Shown here: positions 35,797 through 47,000 of the stretch, piece by piece | How positions within the stretch are numbered: the first letter of the stretch is position 1 | How the letters are laid out: every line of letters starts with the position of its first letter | Source of the DNA: Fragilariopsis cylindrus CCMP1102 | Lineage: Eukaryota > Bacillariophyta > Bacillariophyceae > Bacillariales > Bacillariaceae | DNA length: 64,000 nt | Direction of reading: 5' to 3' | Assembly (NCBI GenBank): GCA_900095095.1 | Contig: FMBT01000302.1 | Span: 496,001 to 560,000, forward strand | The notes under the pieces: model-generated | Seen by the model: the letters and a program-made list of their open reading frames with translations, nothing else | What the model was told of the DNA's origin: nothing | Databases searched by the model: none | Made by a program: the position numbers and the translations under genes

Positions 35797-37539
35797 CTAC
35801 CAGTTACCCCTGTATTCAATCCAAAGGGACTCTAATTCTTCAACTTGGAATGGCTTACCAAGCACACCATCAGCTCCAGAATCCTTGAAATGAGCAACAT
35901 CTTGAGGAAGAACATTCCCTGTTATTCCTACAATGAAAGAATCACAACCTTCCTCTCGAATCTTTTGAGTTGAGGTTGGTCCATCCATCACAGGCATTTG
36001 GTAATCCATTAGGATTGTATCGTACCGTTTCCCCTCCTTCATTGCTGATGTAACTTTCTCAAATGCTTCCAAGCCATCCTCTGCCATATCGACATGATGG
36101 CCACGTTTCATTAGCAATCTCGTCAGTAGCTTACGGTTCATTGGTGCATCATCGACGACGAGGATACGATACGATGGATCTCGTTCGTTTACTTCATCTA
36201 ACCATCCGGATGATACACGTTCCGAAACAGATACGTCTCTGGGTGCAACGGGAGCATTCTCAATTTTTATTTCTGTTGGTTTGCAGAATACAGGAAGCTT
36301 GCAAATGAAAGAAGTTCCCTTTCCGGTACCATCCGAGTGTGCAGTTAATGTACCGTTGTGTTGATCAACGATACCCTTGGCGATGAATAATCCTAGACCA
36401 CTTCCTCCTCCCTTTTGATTCTTGTTCGCATTAAACTGGACACCACTTTGGAAAACCTTTTCTAGTTGTTCACCAGTCATTCCATTTCCCGTATCCGTCA
36501 CTTCGATTTCAACCCATCCCGTTTGGTATAAGGATTCCTTCTCTCCGTCTTGTAAGTCGATCACCGTAGATTCGCCAACTGTTGCAACGATCCACGTTGA
36601 CTTAACAGTTATGGAACCTTTTTTGGGAGTGAATTTGATAGCATTAGAGATGACGTTACGTACAACCTGGGAGAGTCTAGCCTTATCTCCCACAACCACT
36701 TGATCTAATAATTCTTGCGATCCCATGTCAACAACGTCACTGACGATTTTCTTTTGAGGTAGATGATGATTCTTCTTGATGGATGAGAAATGTTTCTCCG
36801 AAGGATCCGAAGGAGAAGTAGAAGCGGTAGTAACGTCGCTTGCATTAACTCGTTCTTGTAGAATTATTAACTCAATTTGTTTACCTTGTGCTGGTAGAAC
36901 AAACTCTGAGGTGGTTTCGCTGACCAATGCCATTATCGGAAGAATGGATAGCTCTAACGTAAGCTGCCTTGATTCGATCTTATCATAATCCAAAATGTCA
37001 TTAAGAACGTTCGTTGCAGATTGAGCGCCCATAGCAACGTCCATACTCAAACTCAACCAAGCTTGTGCCTCATCGATTGTGATCATGATACTAGCACTGC
37101 CGTACGGAGACGAGGAGGAAGTTTCCTCTGCTCCTGTGGCTGCTGCCATAGTACAAACACTAAGTTTCGATTGTATTTCTTCTTGCATTAAGTGCAATCC
37201 CATACAAACGCTGTTAAGGGGAGTCCGTACTTCGTGACTAACGTATCGCATGAAATGACGTTTTGCTTTCGAAAGTTCCTGCTTAGTGCTAATATTATCG
37301 TTATCATTACCATCATCATTATTGAAGTCACCACTAGGTGATGACGGTAATGGACCTACAATATTGATAAGACCTGAAGAATGTTCTGATGAAGAAAATT
37401 CTGTTGTATCAATATCATCACAGCCATTAGTACCCTTGCGTATGCAATCACTTTCATCACCTTCTCCAACCGCTGCTCCTGATACGAGTTCTTGTTCATC
37501 TAACACAAAACCCCTGTTATTATCAGAAAAAGACGGCAT
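35797..37539 (-). CDS. Soluble hybrid sensor histidine kinase
   Basis: A 580-residue two-component hybrid kinase. Order: an acidic unstructured N-terminus (1-90); HisKA dimerisation helix with SHEVRTPLNS, phospho-acceptor His at about 102; HATPase_c with NVISNAIKFTP (N box), EVTDTGNGM (G1) and GGGSGLGLFIAKGIVDQHNG (G2); and a receiver from about 457 with VVDDAPMNR, phospho-acceptor Asp in ILMDYQMPVMDG (about 512) and the GKPF Lys. All catalytic residues seem present. No transmembrane helix, PAS, GAF or other sensor domain is visible, so it may take its signal through a partner or lack upstream exons. Phosphorelay to a downstream HPt protein is expected of the family. Intact single exon. Confidence 0.93.
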   Translation of the reverse strand: MPSFSDNNRGFVLDEQELVSGAAVGEGDESDCIRKGTNGCDDIDTTEFSSSEHSSGLINIVGPLPSSPSGDFNNDDGNDNDNISTKQELSKAKRHFMRYVSHEVRTPLNSVCMGLHLMQEEIQSKLSVCTMAAATGAEETSSSSPYGSASIMITIDEAQAWLSLSMDVAMGAQSATNVLNDILDYDKIESRQLTLELSILPIMALVSETTSEFVLPAQGKQIELIILQERVNASDVTTASTSPSDPSEKHFSSIKKNHHLPQKKIVSDVVDMGSQELLDQVVVGDKARLSQVVRNVISNAIKFTPKKGSITVKSTWIVATVGESTVIDLQDGEKESLYQTGWVEIEVTDTGNGMTGEQLEKVFQSGVQFNANKNQKGGGSGLGLFIAKGIVDQHNGTLTAHSDGTGKGTSFICKLPVFCKPTEIKIENAPVAPRDVSVSERVSSGWLDEVNERDPSYRILVVDDAPMNRKLLTRLLMKRGHHVDMAEDGLEAFEKVTSAMKEGKRYDTILMDYQMPVMDGPTSTQKIREEGCDSFIVGITGNVLPQDVAHFKDSGADGVLGKPFQVEELESLWIEYRGNW

Positions 37540-39489
37540 ACTTTACTGTTCTTTGTATTGTGTATAAGTATATGTATACTTGCTTGCTTGGGTAGGTAGG
37601 GAACTGTACCTATCGAAGGTTTTTCACCGATTATTGCTTCTTTTTTTGAATTTAGAGTTTATATTTGAACTGAAAAGATGATACTGTACTATAGTAGTTC
37701 AGAGGCGTTGTTGTTGTTGCTGTTGTTGACATAGTTTATCGAACATTTATTTATGAATTTGAGTTGCTTCTGTTACTGCGTAAAAGAAGCAAGAAAGAGC
37801 ACTGCTACTCTGAACACCAATACCGATTTCATTTGTTGTTGATGCTTTATAAAAAGGAAGAACGTTACTACGCTTTATGCCTTTACCAACACAAACTTTG
37901 ACATTTCTGTTCCTTCTTTGTTCTTTTGTTGATACGGTACTGTTCACTGTTCCAGTGAAATTTACGCGCGTGGAAAACTGGGACGTTCCCAGTTTAAGAA
38001 ATCGGAATGTCGAATCTACTTCGCAAAAATATGGATGACTAATTGAAGTTGTGGCTTAAGGGAGGGGCACACAAAAGTGTCAATACAATCGTGACAATAA
38101 TGTTGAAACAAACTAATATTCTCGTATTGAAGGCGATTGTCTGTATTCAACAAAGCGAAGACATATATAGTAAATAGCTTAAGGTAAGCAAGATGACGGT
38201 AAGTACATTATTATTTAAACGAAAAATACCTTTGACATGCTTCCTCAATAAAGATTTTCAGTGTTGTATTTAATAAAAATATCAAAAAAAAAGTTTTCCA
38301 TTCCTTAAGTCGTTACTTCAAGTAGAAGCATTTTGTGTTAATTACTTACGAGTACTGTATAAGAAGTAATATCTTAAAAAGAAACAATTGTGAGCAAATA
38401 CATTACGCGCAAGTAATAATTTGCGAATCTCTCCCAATAACAATAATTAACATCAACAATAATCAATCGTCAATAATCAATAATCAATCGACTATTTGGA
38501 TGGAAGGGACGGAGACCCAAATTAACTTAAAAGGAAACGATTGTGTGGGACTACATTTTACGCTCACGTGAACAAATAATAAGCATGTGCGAATCGAATC
38601 AATCCCAATCATCAATAATCAATCGACGATTTAGCTAAAAGAGACAGAGAAAAATAAAAAAAATCGAAGACCCAATCAAAATCTCTGGAAACATCCATGC
38701 TGTTAAGCAAGGTTGTTGCTTACCAAAATAATCACTAATCTAAAATTCAATCAAAGCGATAATTAATAAGAAGTATATACTTTGTGGAGTGATCGAATTC
38801 ACGTGAGAACTATCTAACTATTCGCATCAACATGGAAATACAAATGTTACACATACACTTTTATGAATTTTTTTTTGACCACTTTCAATCTGGGTATTAT
38901 TGATGAGCCAGAGGAATCAGTACAAACTCTGCATGGCAAATGGAAACAGTCCCCATGACAATAGAAAGGATTGAAATACCGAATAAAAATTAATCTTCAA
39001 CGGCAGCTGTGTTGTGTGACTTGGAAGGAACGTTGACAAGAATTTGCTGAGTACGTAGTAGTAGAACATGGAGATGCAAACGTTCAACAAAGTTACGCAG
39101 AAAATCAATCACTTGCAGGATGGGTCAATGACCAGAGGTTACACTATAAATATTTCAAAGGTGAATTGCTCGACAAAATTTGTTTTCAATGGGTGGTTAG
39201 TCAAATAGGACCACGGCAAAACGAAAGGAAATGGAACGAATCGAAATGATACAATACGTGTAATTAAAGTATAGCAGTATAGTAGGTGAAAATAATATCA
39301 TCGTTATCATCTTTTGACACTGATTTTCATTATTTGTCTGGTCTATCTATTACGTACAGCAGCCAAGGATCGGACTTAGTAGTACCTAATTTTTCGGTCT
39401 TCGTATCATGTGTGTTCATTGTCCTTCCATTTTCTTTCTACTAGAATCTATATCATTATCATCATACTATTAACATTATTATTGGCATC
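37540..39489. other. Intergenic region, ~1.95 kb
   Basis: No supported gene. A 66-codon minus-strand ORF at 37747-37947 has no recognisable features. Two diverged copies of an aataatcaatcga block occur near 38461-38490 and 38611-38630, followed by similar gagaccca text. The region presumably holds the kinase promoter on its left side. Confidence 0.45.
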
Positions 39490-42207
39490 TTATATGATAA
39501 GCTTGACAACATTGTACCGTGCAACTGCAATAGCAAAATAGTTACAGGTATTTGTAGGATTGTTACTATTCTTATCATTTTTGAAATCCTTCAAACATTC
39601 GATTGCAAATACGTAACCAACTTCTTTACAAAAATTATCTATCGCTGCCTTTTTTAGAATTGTTGGTGGACAACCAGATATCGTAGTTTCGCTACTGCTG
39701 TTCCTGTTGCTTTTATTGTTGTTATTGTTGTTGCTGTTGTCATGTGTTGTTGCTGTTGAGGTTGTTGTTGCTTCTTTTAGTTGCGATTGCGACCAAATTT
39801 GCAGGGTCGCATCGTACTTTCCTCCTGCTGTTATTATATCACCATTCGGCAATGGCAATGTACACTGCACGACATCTTTGTGACCATCCAGTGTAAAAAG
39901 TAGACAATCGTTTGATATTGTCGATAATGATGATGGTGATGACGATGGTTGATGAACAATATTATTTCTTTCAGATGTATCAATATGTAGACAATGTACT
40001 GCTTGTGGACGTGTAATAGGAACTACAACAGTCGATAAAGCCAGATCCATTGGAGTCGGTGCGGGTAATGTAGATGCGATCTCTCTCGTCGATACGATCA
40101 ATTGATTGGTTTCATCTATGTAGCTCATACAGACGATGGCTGATCGTGTTTGTAAAGGATTATCCGGCAATACCAATTGGTAGTGTCTAAATTTTTGAAA
40201 GTGAAAATTTATGTCGTTAATGGTTGATGGCGATGCCGATATTGCTGTCATACTTATTTTCCATATTGTGATTCCTCCTTGATCATCTCCCACAGCCAAA
40301 AAACTACCATGGTTGTCACCAGTATGTTCCTCCCACGCAACCAATGCAGTAACTGGAGAAGTTGTAGTCAAGAATACAGATCGGACAGTGGGAGGAGAAG
40401 AATTGGCGTTGTTACTTTCACTGCTACTAGTACTAGAAGTAGTAGAAACGGCAACCAAAATCTGTATAGTTTTAGATAACGTTGTTAAGCTTGTATTCAT
40501 TATTGTTTCAGTTGCTTCAATAGCAGCATGTCGTCTACGACCTTCCTCATCTTGTGGTACCAATCTTGATGATAGTCGAGATTGTGGACGATCAATTTGA
40601 TATCTTGATGCTAGACATAACACCGTATTCACATTATTATTATTATTATTGTGACTTGTCATTGGTACTCGTACTAAACCAGTCGGACTGGCATTATATC
40701 CTGGTGGTGATGGGACACACAATATAGACTCTGCGTTAGTATTCCAAATTCGAATACAATTTCTTCCAGCTGTAGCAAAAGCGATAGAAGAGGAAGAATC
40801 ATCATCATCATCAGTATCATCCTCATTATTGGTGTTGTTGTCAAGTGCGATAACACTATCCACACCCTTAAAAGAGTCGTTTCCACTACCACTACCACTA
40901 CCACCTGGTGGTTGATGTATTACATCACATAATCGTCTACAATTTTTCCATAATTGAATATGACCATCATCTGATCCACTAATAAGTGTACCATCTGTAT
41001 TCGATAAAACTGCTAGATCATTGACATACGAACGTTGAAGTTCTAATCCGAATGTCATGACAGATTTCCCTAATAGATGCGTCTTAGGATCATCATCAGT
41101 GGATGGTGATAATAATGGTGGTGATATTGAAGATTTTTTTACGGCATCTTTTTTCTCATTATCCTCATTATTTTTGCTCTGTTGTTGCTGTTGTTGTTGT
41201 CGTCGAAGAAGTGTATCAATTCTTGACTGAGAAAATCCATGTACCAGCCGATCATATGCACGAGTTTCTTCGTATATATTATTATCCTCTACTACATCCA
41301 TATTATTGTTATTGTTATTGTTATTGTTAGTAATCATCTCCTCATTGTCATTATTATTGTCTTCCTTGGGTGGTGATGGTGGTTGACGATATTTAGGAAG
41401 TACTTGTAATGCAGGAATCATCGCTGTTACATTCTTCATTGATTCTAATAAATCACGTCGTTCCATATCTTTCTTTTCACGTGATGTCATATCTTCAATG
41501 AAGACTATCGTTTTTTTATTTTCGTCAACAGATGATGATGATACTGATGATGGTGCTAACACTACTACTTCTGCCGTACCCATCAATGTTAAATTCAACA
41601 ATTCTTGCTGTTTCTTAGTAGCAGTAGTAGTAGTTTCCATATTCTCCATCAATGACGATGACGACGACGACGACGACGCAGCAGCAGCAACAGTAGCCGC
41701 AACAAAATCAAAATCATCCTTTAAAATACCCTTCCACCATGATAATAATGATGATGATGATGATGATGATGATGAGCTGCTCTTATTATTATTTTTATTA
41801 TTATTATTATTCAACTTGCTTTTAGTTTTAGTTTTTTTCTTGACAACCATGATTTTTTGTCGTTCGATTGGAACCTTTGTTTTTAAATAAACCAATTCTT
41901 TGAAGGAACGACCCGTGGTCAATATTGTTATTACATTCTTATCATTGTCATTATTATTACTATTATTATTATTATTATTATTATTATCATTATCGTTATC
42001 GTCGATTGTACCACTACTACTATTACTAGGTATATTACCTGGTACTGCTGGTATTTCAATATCAAATTCGAAAACACGTTTCGACCACTTTAAAATCACT
42101 TGAACATGAATATGATTATTATTATTACTAATACCAGTAGCCGGAATGGGATCGGGAGAAGTATTAGTGTCAGTGTCAGTATCGTTATTGTTCTTGATGG
42201 TGGTCAT
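39490..42207 (-). CDS. Ubiquitin-like domain plus WD40-repeat protein
   Basis: A 905-residue single-exon protein. The N-terminus (about 30-270, inflated by Asn and Ser runs) reads as a ubiquitin-like fold of the USP14/UBLCP1 kind: VILKWSKRVFEFDIE, GRSFKELVYLKTKVPIERQKIMV, GILKDDFDF, LMGTAEVVV, and then TIVFIEDMT, which closely resembles the FVEDM linker after the USP14 UBL. No peptidase or phosphatase domain follows. Instead, from about 395, come WD40-like blades: GTLISGSDDGHIQLW, AFATAGRNCIRIW, FLAVGDDQGGITIWK, DGHKDVVQCTLPLPNGDIITAGGKYDATLQIW. The end reads GYVFAIECLKD and ARYNVVKLII. A proteasome- or ubiquitin-linked adaptor is inferred. The minus-strand ORF is intact. Confidence 0.75.
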   Translation of the reverse strand: MTTIKNNNDTDTDTNTSPDPIPATGISNNNNHIHVQVILKWSKRVFEFDIEIPAVPGNIPSNSSSGTIDDNDNDNNNNNNNNSNNNDNDKNVITILTTGRSFKELVYLKTKVPIERQKIMVVKKKTKTKSKLNNNNNKNNNKSSSSSSSSSSSLLSWWKGILKDDFDFVAATVAAAASSSSSSSSLMENMETTTTATKKQQELLNLTLMGTAEVVVLAPSSVSSSSVDENKKTIVFIEDMTSREKKDMERRDLLESMKNVTAMIPALQVLPKYRQPPSPPKEDNNNDNEEMITNNNNNNNNNMDVVEDNNIYEETRAYDRLVHGFSQSRIDTLLRRQQQQQQQSKNNEDNEKKDAVKKSSISPPLLSPSTDDDPKTHLLGKSVMTFGLELQRSYVNDLAVLSNTDGTLISGSDDGHIQLWKNCRRLCDVIHQPPGGSGSGSGNDSFKGVDSVIALDNNTNNEDDTDDDDDSSSSIAFATAGRNCIRIWNTNAESILCVPSPPGYNASPTGLVRVPMTSHNNNNNNVNTVLCLASRYQIDRPQSRLSSRLVPQDEEGRRRHAAIEATETIMNTSLTTLSKTIQILVAVSTTSSTSSSESNNANSSPPTVRSVFLTTTSPVTALVAWEEHTGDNHGSFLAVGDDQGGITIWKISMTAISASPSTINDINFHFQKFRHYQLVLPDNPLQTRSAIVCMSYIDETNQLIVSTREIASTLPAPTPMDLALSTVVVPITRPQAVHCLHIDTSERNNIVHQPSSSPSSLSTISNDCLLFTLDGHKDVVQCTLPLPNGDIITAGGKYDATLQIWSQSQLKEATTTSTATTHDNSNNNNNNKSNRNSSSETTISGCPPTILKKAAIDNFCKEVGYVFAIECLKDFKNDKNSNNPTNTCNYFAIAVARYNVVKLII

Positions 42208-42645
42208 TGTTCTTAGCTAGACACTGTCGAAAAACTTCACGAATAGATATTACTATGGATTGTGCGTCTCTCTTCTTTCTACTGTATTGCTTAATATAGT
42301 AGAACCTTTATCGCTTCACATCGACACACCACAGCAAAGACACAAGTTTCTGAATCGAATCGAAGAGTAGTGATGAAACAAAAAGATGAAGATAGAAAAA
42401 AGGCTTCTCTGTTTCGATTTCTTGGATCTTTTTTCTATTTTCAATCGTGCGTACGGTATGTACGTCGTACACCAACGCCTAAAATCTTGTTGACTTTTTT
42501 TAGTTTCAGTGTTCCAACATCACATCATGGCATCTTCACACAATCAATATTGAATATGACAATAGTACACCCATTACATCATACTATACCGGATACACGG
42601 ACCACATCAAAAGGAAATATTTACTACCGGTATCATCAGCCAGCC
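42208..42645. other. Divergent promoter and 5' UTR
   Basis: Between the UBL-WD40 gene (-) and the small basic protein (+). An in-frame upstream ATG at 42370 would add 92 residues without domain features, so it is treated as 5' UTR. Confidence 0.4.
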
Positions 42646-43143
42646 ATGCCTCCAAAGACCAAGCAGAGTAGTAAGAAGGGTACGGCAAAGCCAAAGCGTG
42701 TACCACATGCGAATGAAACACCATTGAAACATAAGGCACCGGGTCATGGTGCTGTGGAAAGGGCAAAGGATCAAATGTGGGATGAACCTAGTAGTACTTC
42801 GTCGGGAGGAGGAGGAGGTTCGTCCTCTCTTCTTCAAAAAGCATCAACAGCTCCAAAACCAAAATATAAAGCAACAACAACAACATCAATCAGTAGTATG
42901 ATGATGGGTATCAGTCGAGGAGGAGGAGGAATTGGTAGTGGTGGCAGCATTACCAAGAAGAAAAATCCTACTACTGCTAGTAGAAAAACAACCGGTACAA
43001 CAACTACAAGATCAGCAGCAACAACAATAATACCTAGTAGTACCGCCACCGACAACAACAACAGCAACAACAACAATACGGAAAGGAAGATAAATCCTGA
43101 TTCAGCTTTCTTTTCTTCTTCCAAAAGTGCAAGTAAACGATGA
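42646..43143 (+). CDS. Small basic low-complexity protein
   Basis: ATG at 42646 (gccATGcct, good context) starts MPPKTKQSSKKGTAKPKRVP and runs 165 residues. Lys-rich at the start, then Gly, Ser and Thr runs, ending SSSKSASKR. One conserved-looking stretch is NETPLKHKAPGHGAVERAKDQMWDEP. No known domain is recognised. Nucleic-acid binding or nuclear location is conceivable from charge only. The reading frame extends upstream to 42370, which is probably untranslated. Confidence 0.5.
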   Translation: MPPKTKQSSKKGTAKPKRVPHANETPLKHKAPGHGAVERAKDQMWDEPSSTSSGGGGGSSSLLQKASTAPKPKYKATTTTSISSMMMGISRGGGGIGSGGSITKKKNPTTASRKTTGTTTTRSAATTIIPSSTATDNNNSNNNNTERKINPDSAFFSSSKSASKR

Positions 43144-44097
43144 TGTACTACTGTATGGTACGTTATATTCGATACGAGCAAAACAAATATCACTTGAAAC
43201 ACACAACTCAATTATGTTTTGCAAATGATACTACTTCTACTTATACTTATATTGCCAATAAAGAATGATGATAGGAGGACAATGCATATATATATACCAG
43301 CAGCAGTGATATAAAAGAAATAGTTCCAATTTTTGAATGGTCGCGATCACGAGATTATAAATATCAAGACTGCAGTATAACGGGGACGTACGTACGTAAC
43401 GCTGATAGCAACAAAATCATTGGGTCATGATAAAAAAGGAAACAGAAAAGCCAATAAATGAATAGAATTGAATAGAAGTGAATAGAATTGAATAGAATTG
43501 AATAGAATAGAAGAATTCATTGGTCTGTTTCGGAACGGTTCTTTTCTTTTTGTTCCATGGAATGAAATTAATGCTCACTTACTAATGTTATTTTGTACAA
43601 TATATTATATCTTTACTTTTTGTCATCAAAACATTTTTAGGTTTTCTTCTCAAGAAAAATAAAGATAGAATCGTATACGACGAAAACGACGCTCCTCGCA
43701 AATGCATGATCTCGTGTTTTGGTTTTGCTGTTTGTATCGCGGTCATCTCTCTCTACTATAAATTATTCTTCACCGACTAATAAGTTCTTGTGCAGTGGTC
43801 AGAATGAAGCCAGCCACAGTAAGCTCGCTGCCTCAATTCCTTTTACCTCGCTGCCTTTTGTAATTCGACAGTCTATTGTACACAATGAAATATCCATTCC
43901 ACGAGGATTTTTTTTTCGCACGATTTCTGTGGGTTTTTGTCATTTAATAGTCGCTTTCTACTATTTTTTTGCCATCCCTACTATTAGATTTATTCCATGG
44001 TTGCACACATACATGCATTAAGTAAAAATGAGAGTTGAAATAATAAATGATAAAGTTTGTTTCTATCATCATTCTATTTTATTTTATCGTTTGTTGT
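43144..44097. other. Intergenic region with decamer repeats
   Basis: No gene supported. A (gaattgaata)n-like decamer array lies at about 43460-43512. The ORF at 43719-44021 shows no domain features. Confidence 0.45.
43460..43512. repeat. Decamer tandem repeat, about five units
   Basis: Tandem units of aattgaatag with a single variant (aagtgaatag), head to tail. Confidence 0.9.
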
Positions 44098-47000
44098 CTA
44101 TTTATTTTTGCTTTGTTTCTTCTTGTTTCGCCTTAGAACATCTTTCACTTCTTGTCCAAATCCTTTTGTTTTCATACTTTGGTCATCATCATCATCATCA
44201 TCATCGTTGCTGCCATCCGTATCACTATGTTGTACTATTCTAGGGGTAAGGTCCCATTGTTCGATAGAAAGTTGGCTGCTACGAGTACTACTGGTATTGA
44301 CGGCTTCGTCGTTATTACTACAATCAATATCAATGTCAATATCAATATCGGCTGCATATAAAGCTCCTCCTGACTCACATGGTAACAAATAACCTTCATC
44401 TGATGCAGGCATATCACCATACTGAATTTCAGGGGCACGAATAAGTTCCTTTCCATCACGTGATATAATTGTAGACAATCCAATAAATGAGGATTCGCTT
44501 GTTCTCGATGATGATTTTTCTTTTTCTTCTTTTGTATCACTCTTTATGGACTTGTTGTTGTCGTCATCATCATCATTATCATCGTTCTGTTCTGTTCTGG
44601 CCTCCATATAGTCGCAGGCTGCGGAGCTATCGGTGAGCACATGACTGCACCTGCCGCAGAGCCTGAGTCCTATATTAGACTCTGTCATCTTGGATCACTC
44701 GTGCTCCAGGGCACTCATCCTTCTGAAGTTCTATCCAATGGGATAGATCTTGCTCCCACCAGAACTGAGTTCCGGAGGGAGTACCTGCACTTCTCGGAGT
44801 TGTCTTACACAACTCATAGATTGGTCTCTTTTCAACGTAGGTGAGAGCATGCTTCCGTCGCCGTGCAATGTACACTTGAACAGGAAGCAGGCCACAGGCC
44901 TTCATGGCTTCATCGGCAGGACAGTACACGTAGGTACCATCCTGTCGTCGTTTCGGTCTCTTGCCTGCAAGATTCCGAGCCGCGCGATGATGAAAGCCCC
45001 GTACGGTGTGAAGCATACGTAAAGACCATACCCAGGATTCCGATCCATACAACAAGACAGATAATATCGCAGCCACATAGAATTTCCCACCAACCTCTGG
45101 AGAAGCTCCTTCTCTCGCAAGTAAACGAGAGATCCGAGCAAGGCGCTTTCGGGCCTTGGAGAGATTCAGAAAGAGCGCCGGGAAATCAGAATCCCGCGAA
45201 GAAATCTGACGTCCCAAGTACTTAAAGTTCTCTACCTTCTTCAGTTCGATATCGTCAATAGTAAAAACCCGAGCCTGTGCTACCGAAGCAGCATGCTTGC
45301 GTTCCCGCTGTTGATTCCTCCGAATATTGGTCTTACACATTTTCGAGCCTTCATGGCCTCGACGTAGTGAGTGTAACGAAACTGATACCCCACATAGCTT
45401 GCAAAAGCAAGGGACGCTTCCGTCCTGCTCTATATGCAGATTAAATGTGGGGTGTCGGTTAAAGAAATGACGTCTGAGGATAGACGCTGAGTTTGCCATA
45501 TAATGACAATCATTCACTGGACAAGGCACCCTCTCCTGAGGATTCCTTGCCGTTCGAACGAAGCTGAGCTTGTACACACGGGGCGCTAACGTTGCTGGCT
45601 CAACAATAATTGAGCCAGAACAGTCACTTCCGTGCTGTGTACGTAGGTGAGATTTCAGGGAGCCTGCCGAAAGCCTCACATCACAAACGGGGCACACCAC
45701 TCGGATGCACCTTCGTTTGTTGTAAGTCTCTCCGATGCCTTCATGTCGGCGTTTATAGTCTTCAATCGAACACCGATCCCGAATTTCTCCAGGGTGGCAG
45801 ATCATAACTTCGGTCTTGGTGGTATTCGGCTTCAGACCGGTGCAATTGCGAAAAATGTCACAGAGATGCTGGGTAGCATTCTGTAACCATTCTGGGTCCC
45901 GTGACCCTAATGCACCGTCATCAGCATAGAACAGTGACGTTCTATCACTAATAGCATCACCTTCCAGTCCTGAATTTGCCGACGTCATATCCTCCATAAC
46001 GTCAGCAAACCATTTCCGAACCACTGCATCAACAAGTACATTGAATAGGACCGGAGATACAATACCTCCTTGGGTTACGCCACGTTCCGGTATAAATACT
46101 GATCCGTGGTAGTTCCCCGTCCTGGCTACGCAGCGTTGGTTATCCCAGTAGAATTTGAGTAGTCCTAATATATTAGGGCCTACTCCATATCCTGCCAAGA
46201 TTTCCAACAGTCGCTCCCGATCGACAGTATCATAGGCTTTGCGTAGGTCAATAAAGACGTAATACAAAGTTTTCTGTACCATCACAGACAGTTGCTGCAG
46301 TAGCTTTGCTTCAATGCACGCGGTACCTGTCCCCCTGTTGGCAATAAAGCCGTGCAGAGAGTCATGGAATTGTATCTTACTTGCTATCCTGCGATTAATA
46401 ATCGACTCAATAACTTTCCAAACAATTTCCAGGAGGCCAATCCCCCGGTAGTCACCACCGCCCTTCGGGATAAGGACCACTGTAGACCAAGACAACTGGG
46501 TAGGGACTTGACGTTCCTTAAAACAAAGTTGAACTAACTTCACCACTCTGTTCCAGTTTTCTCGATCTGGGTTCTCTTCCCTCGTTGCGTCGAGAAGCCA
46601 CTCCTTGAGCTTCTCTGCTCTAACTTTGGAAGGCCCGGGAGCCTTTCCATTTCTCAATTTCCGAACTGCATCAGCAATTTCGGAAGCTCCGGGAACAACA
46701 TCATCAATATCAAAGGGAGCTACAAGTATCGGAAGAGACTCTGGTGGTGAGTCTTTCGAGTACAGGTTGATACGATCATTTGTTACCTTCGTAAGGTCTT
46801 CTCTGGATGGTGGAGGAGGCCGTCCAGCAGCGTGGTGATACCAGCGCCGAACGATTTGCCAAGCCTCCCTAGTGTTGCCTGCACTAAGTTCCGCCTCCGC
46901 TGCAGCACCAGCTGCAGCGCACCGCCGTTTTCTGTCCCCCGCGAGGGAGATTTTGAGACGACGGACGAGGCGACGGTATTCAGCTTGATTCTTTCCCGGA

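Noticed and set aside
37747-37947. 66-codon minus-strand ORF in the kinase/UBL-WD40 gap
   Set aside because: No features, no paralogue, and typical length for a random frame.
41497-42103. Plus-strand ORFs opposite the UBL-WD40 gene
   Set aside because: Composed of translated GAT/TTA triplet repeats; shadows of the real minus-strand gene.
42370-42645. N-terminal extension of the small basic protein
   Set aside because: The extension has no domain or leader character, while 42646 has the better start context.
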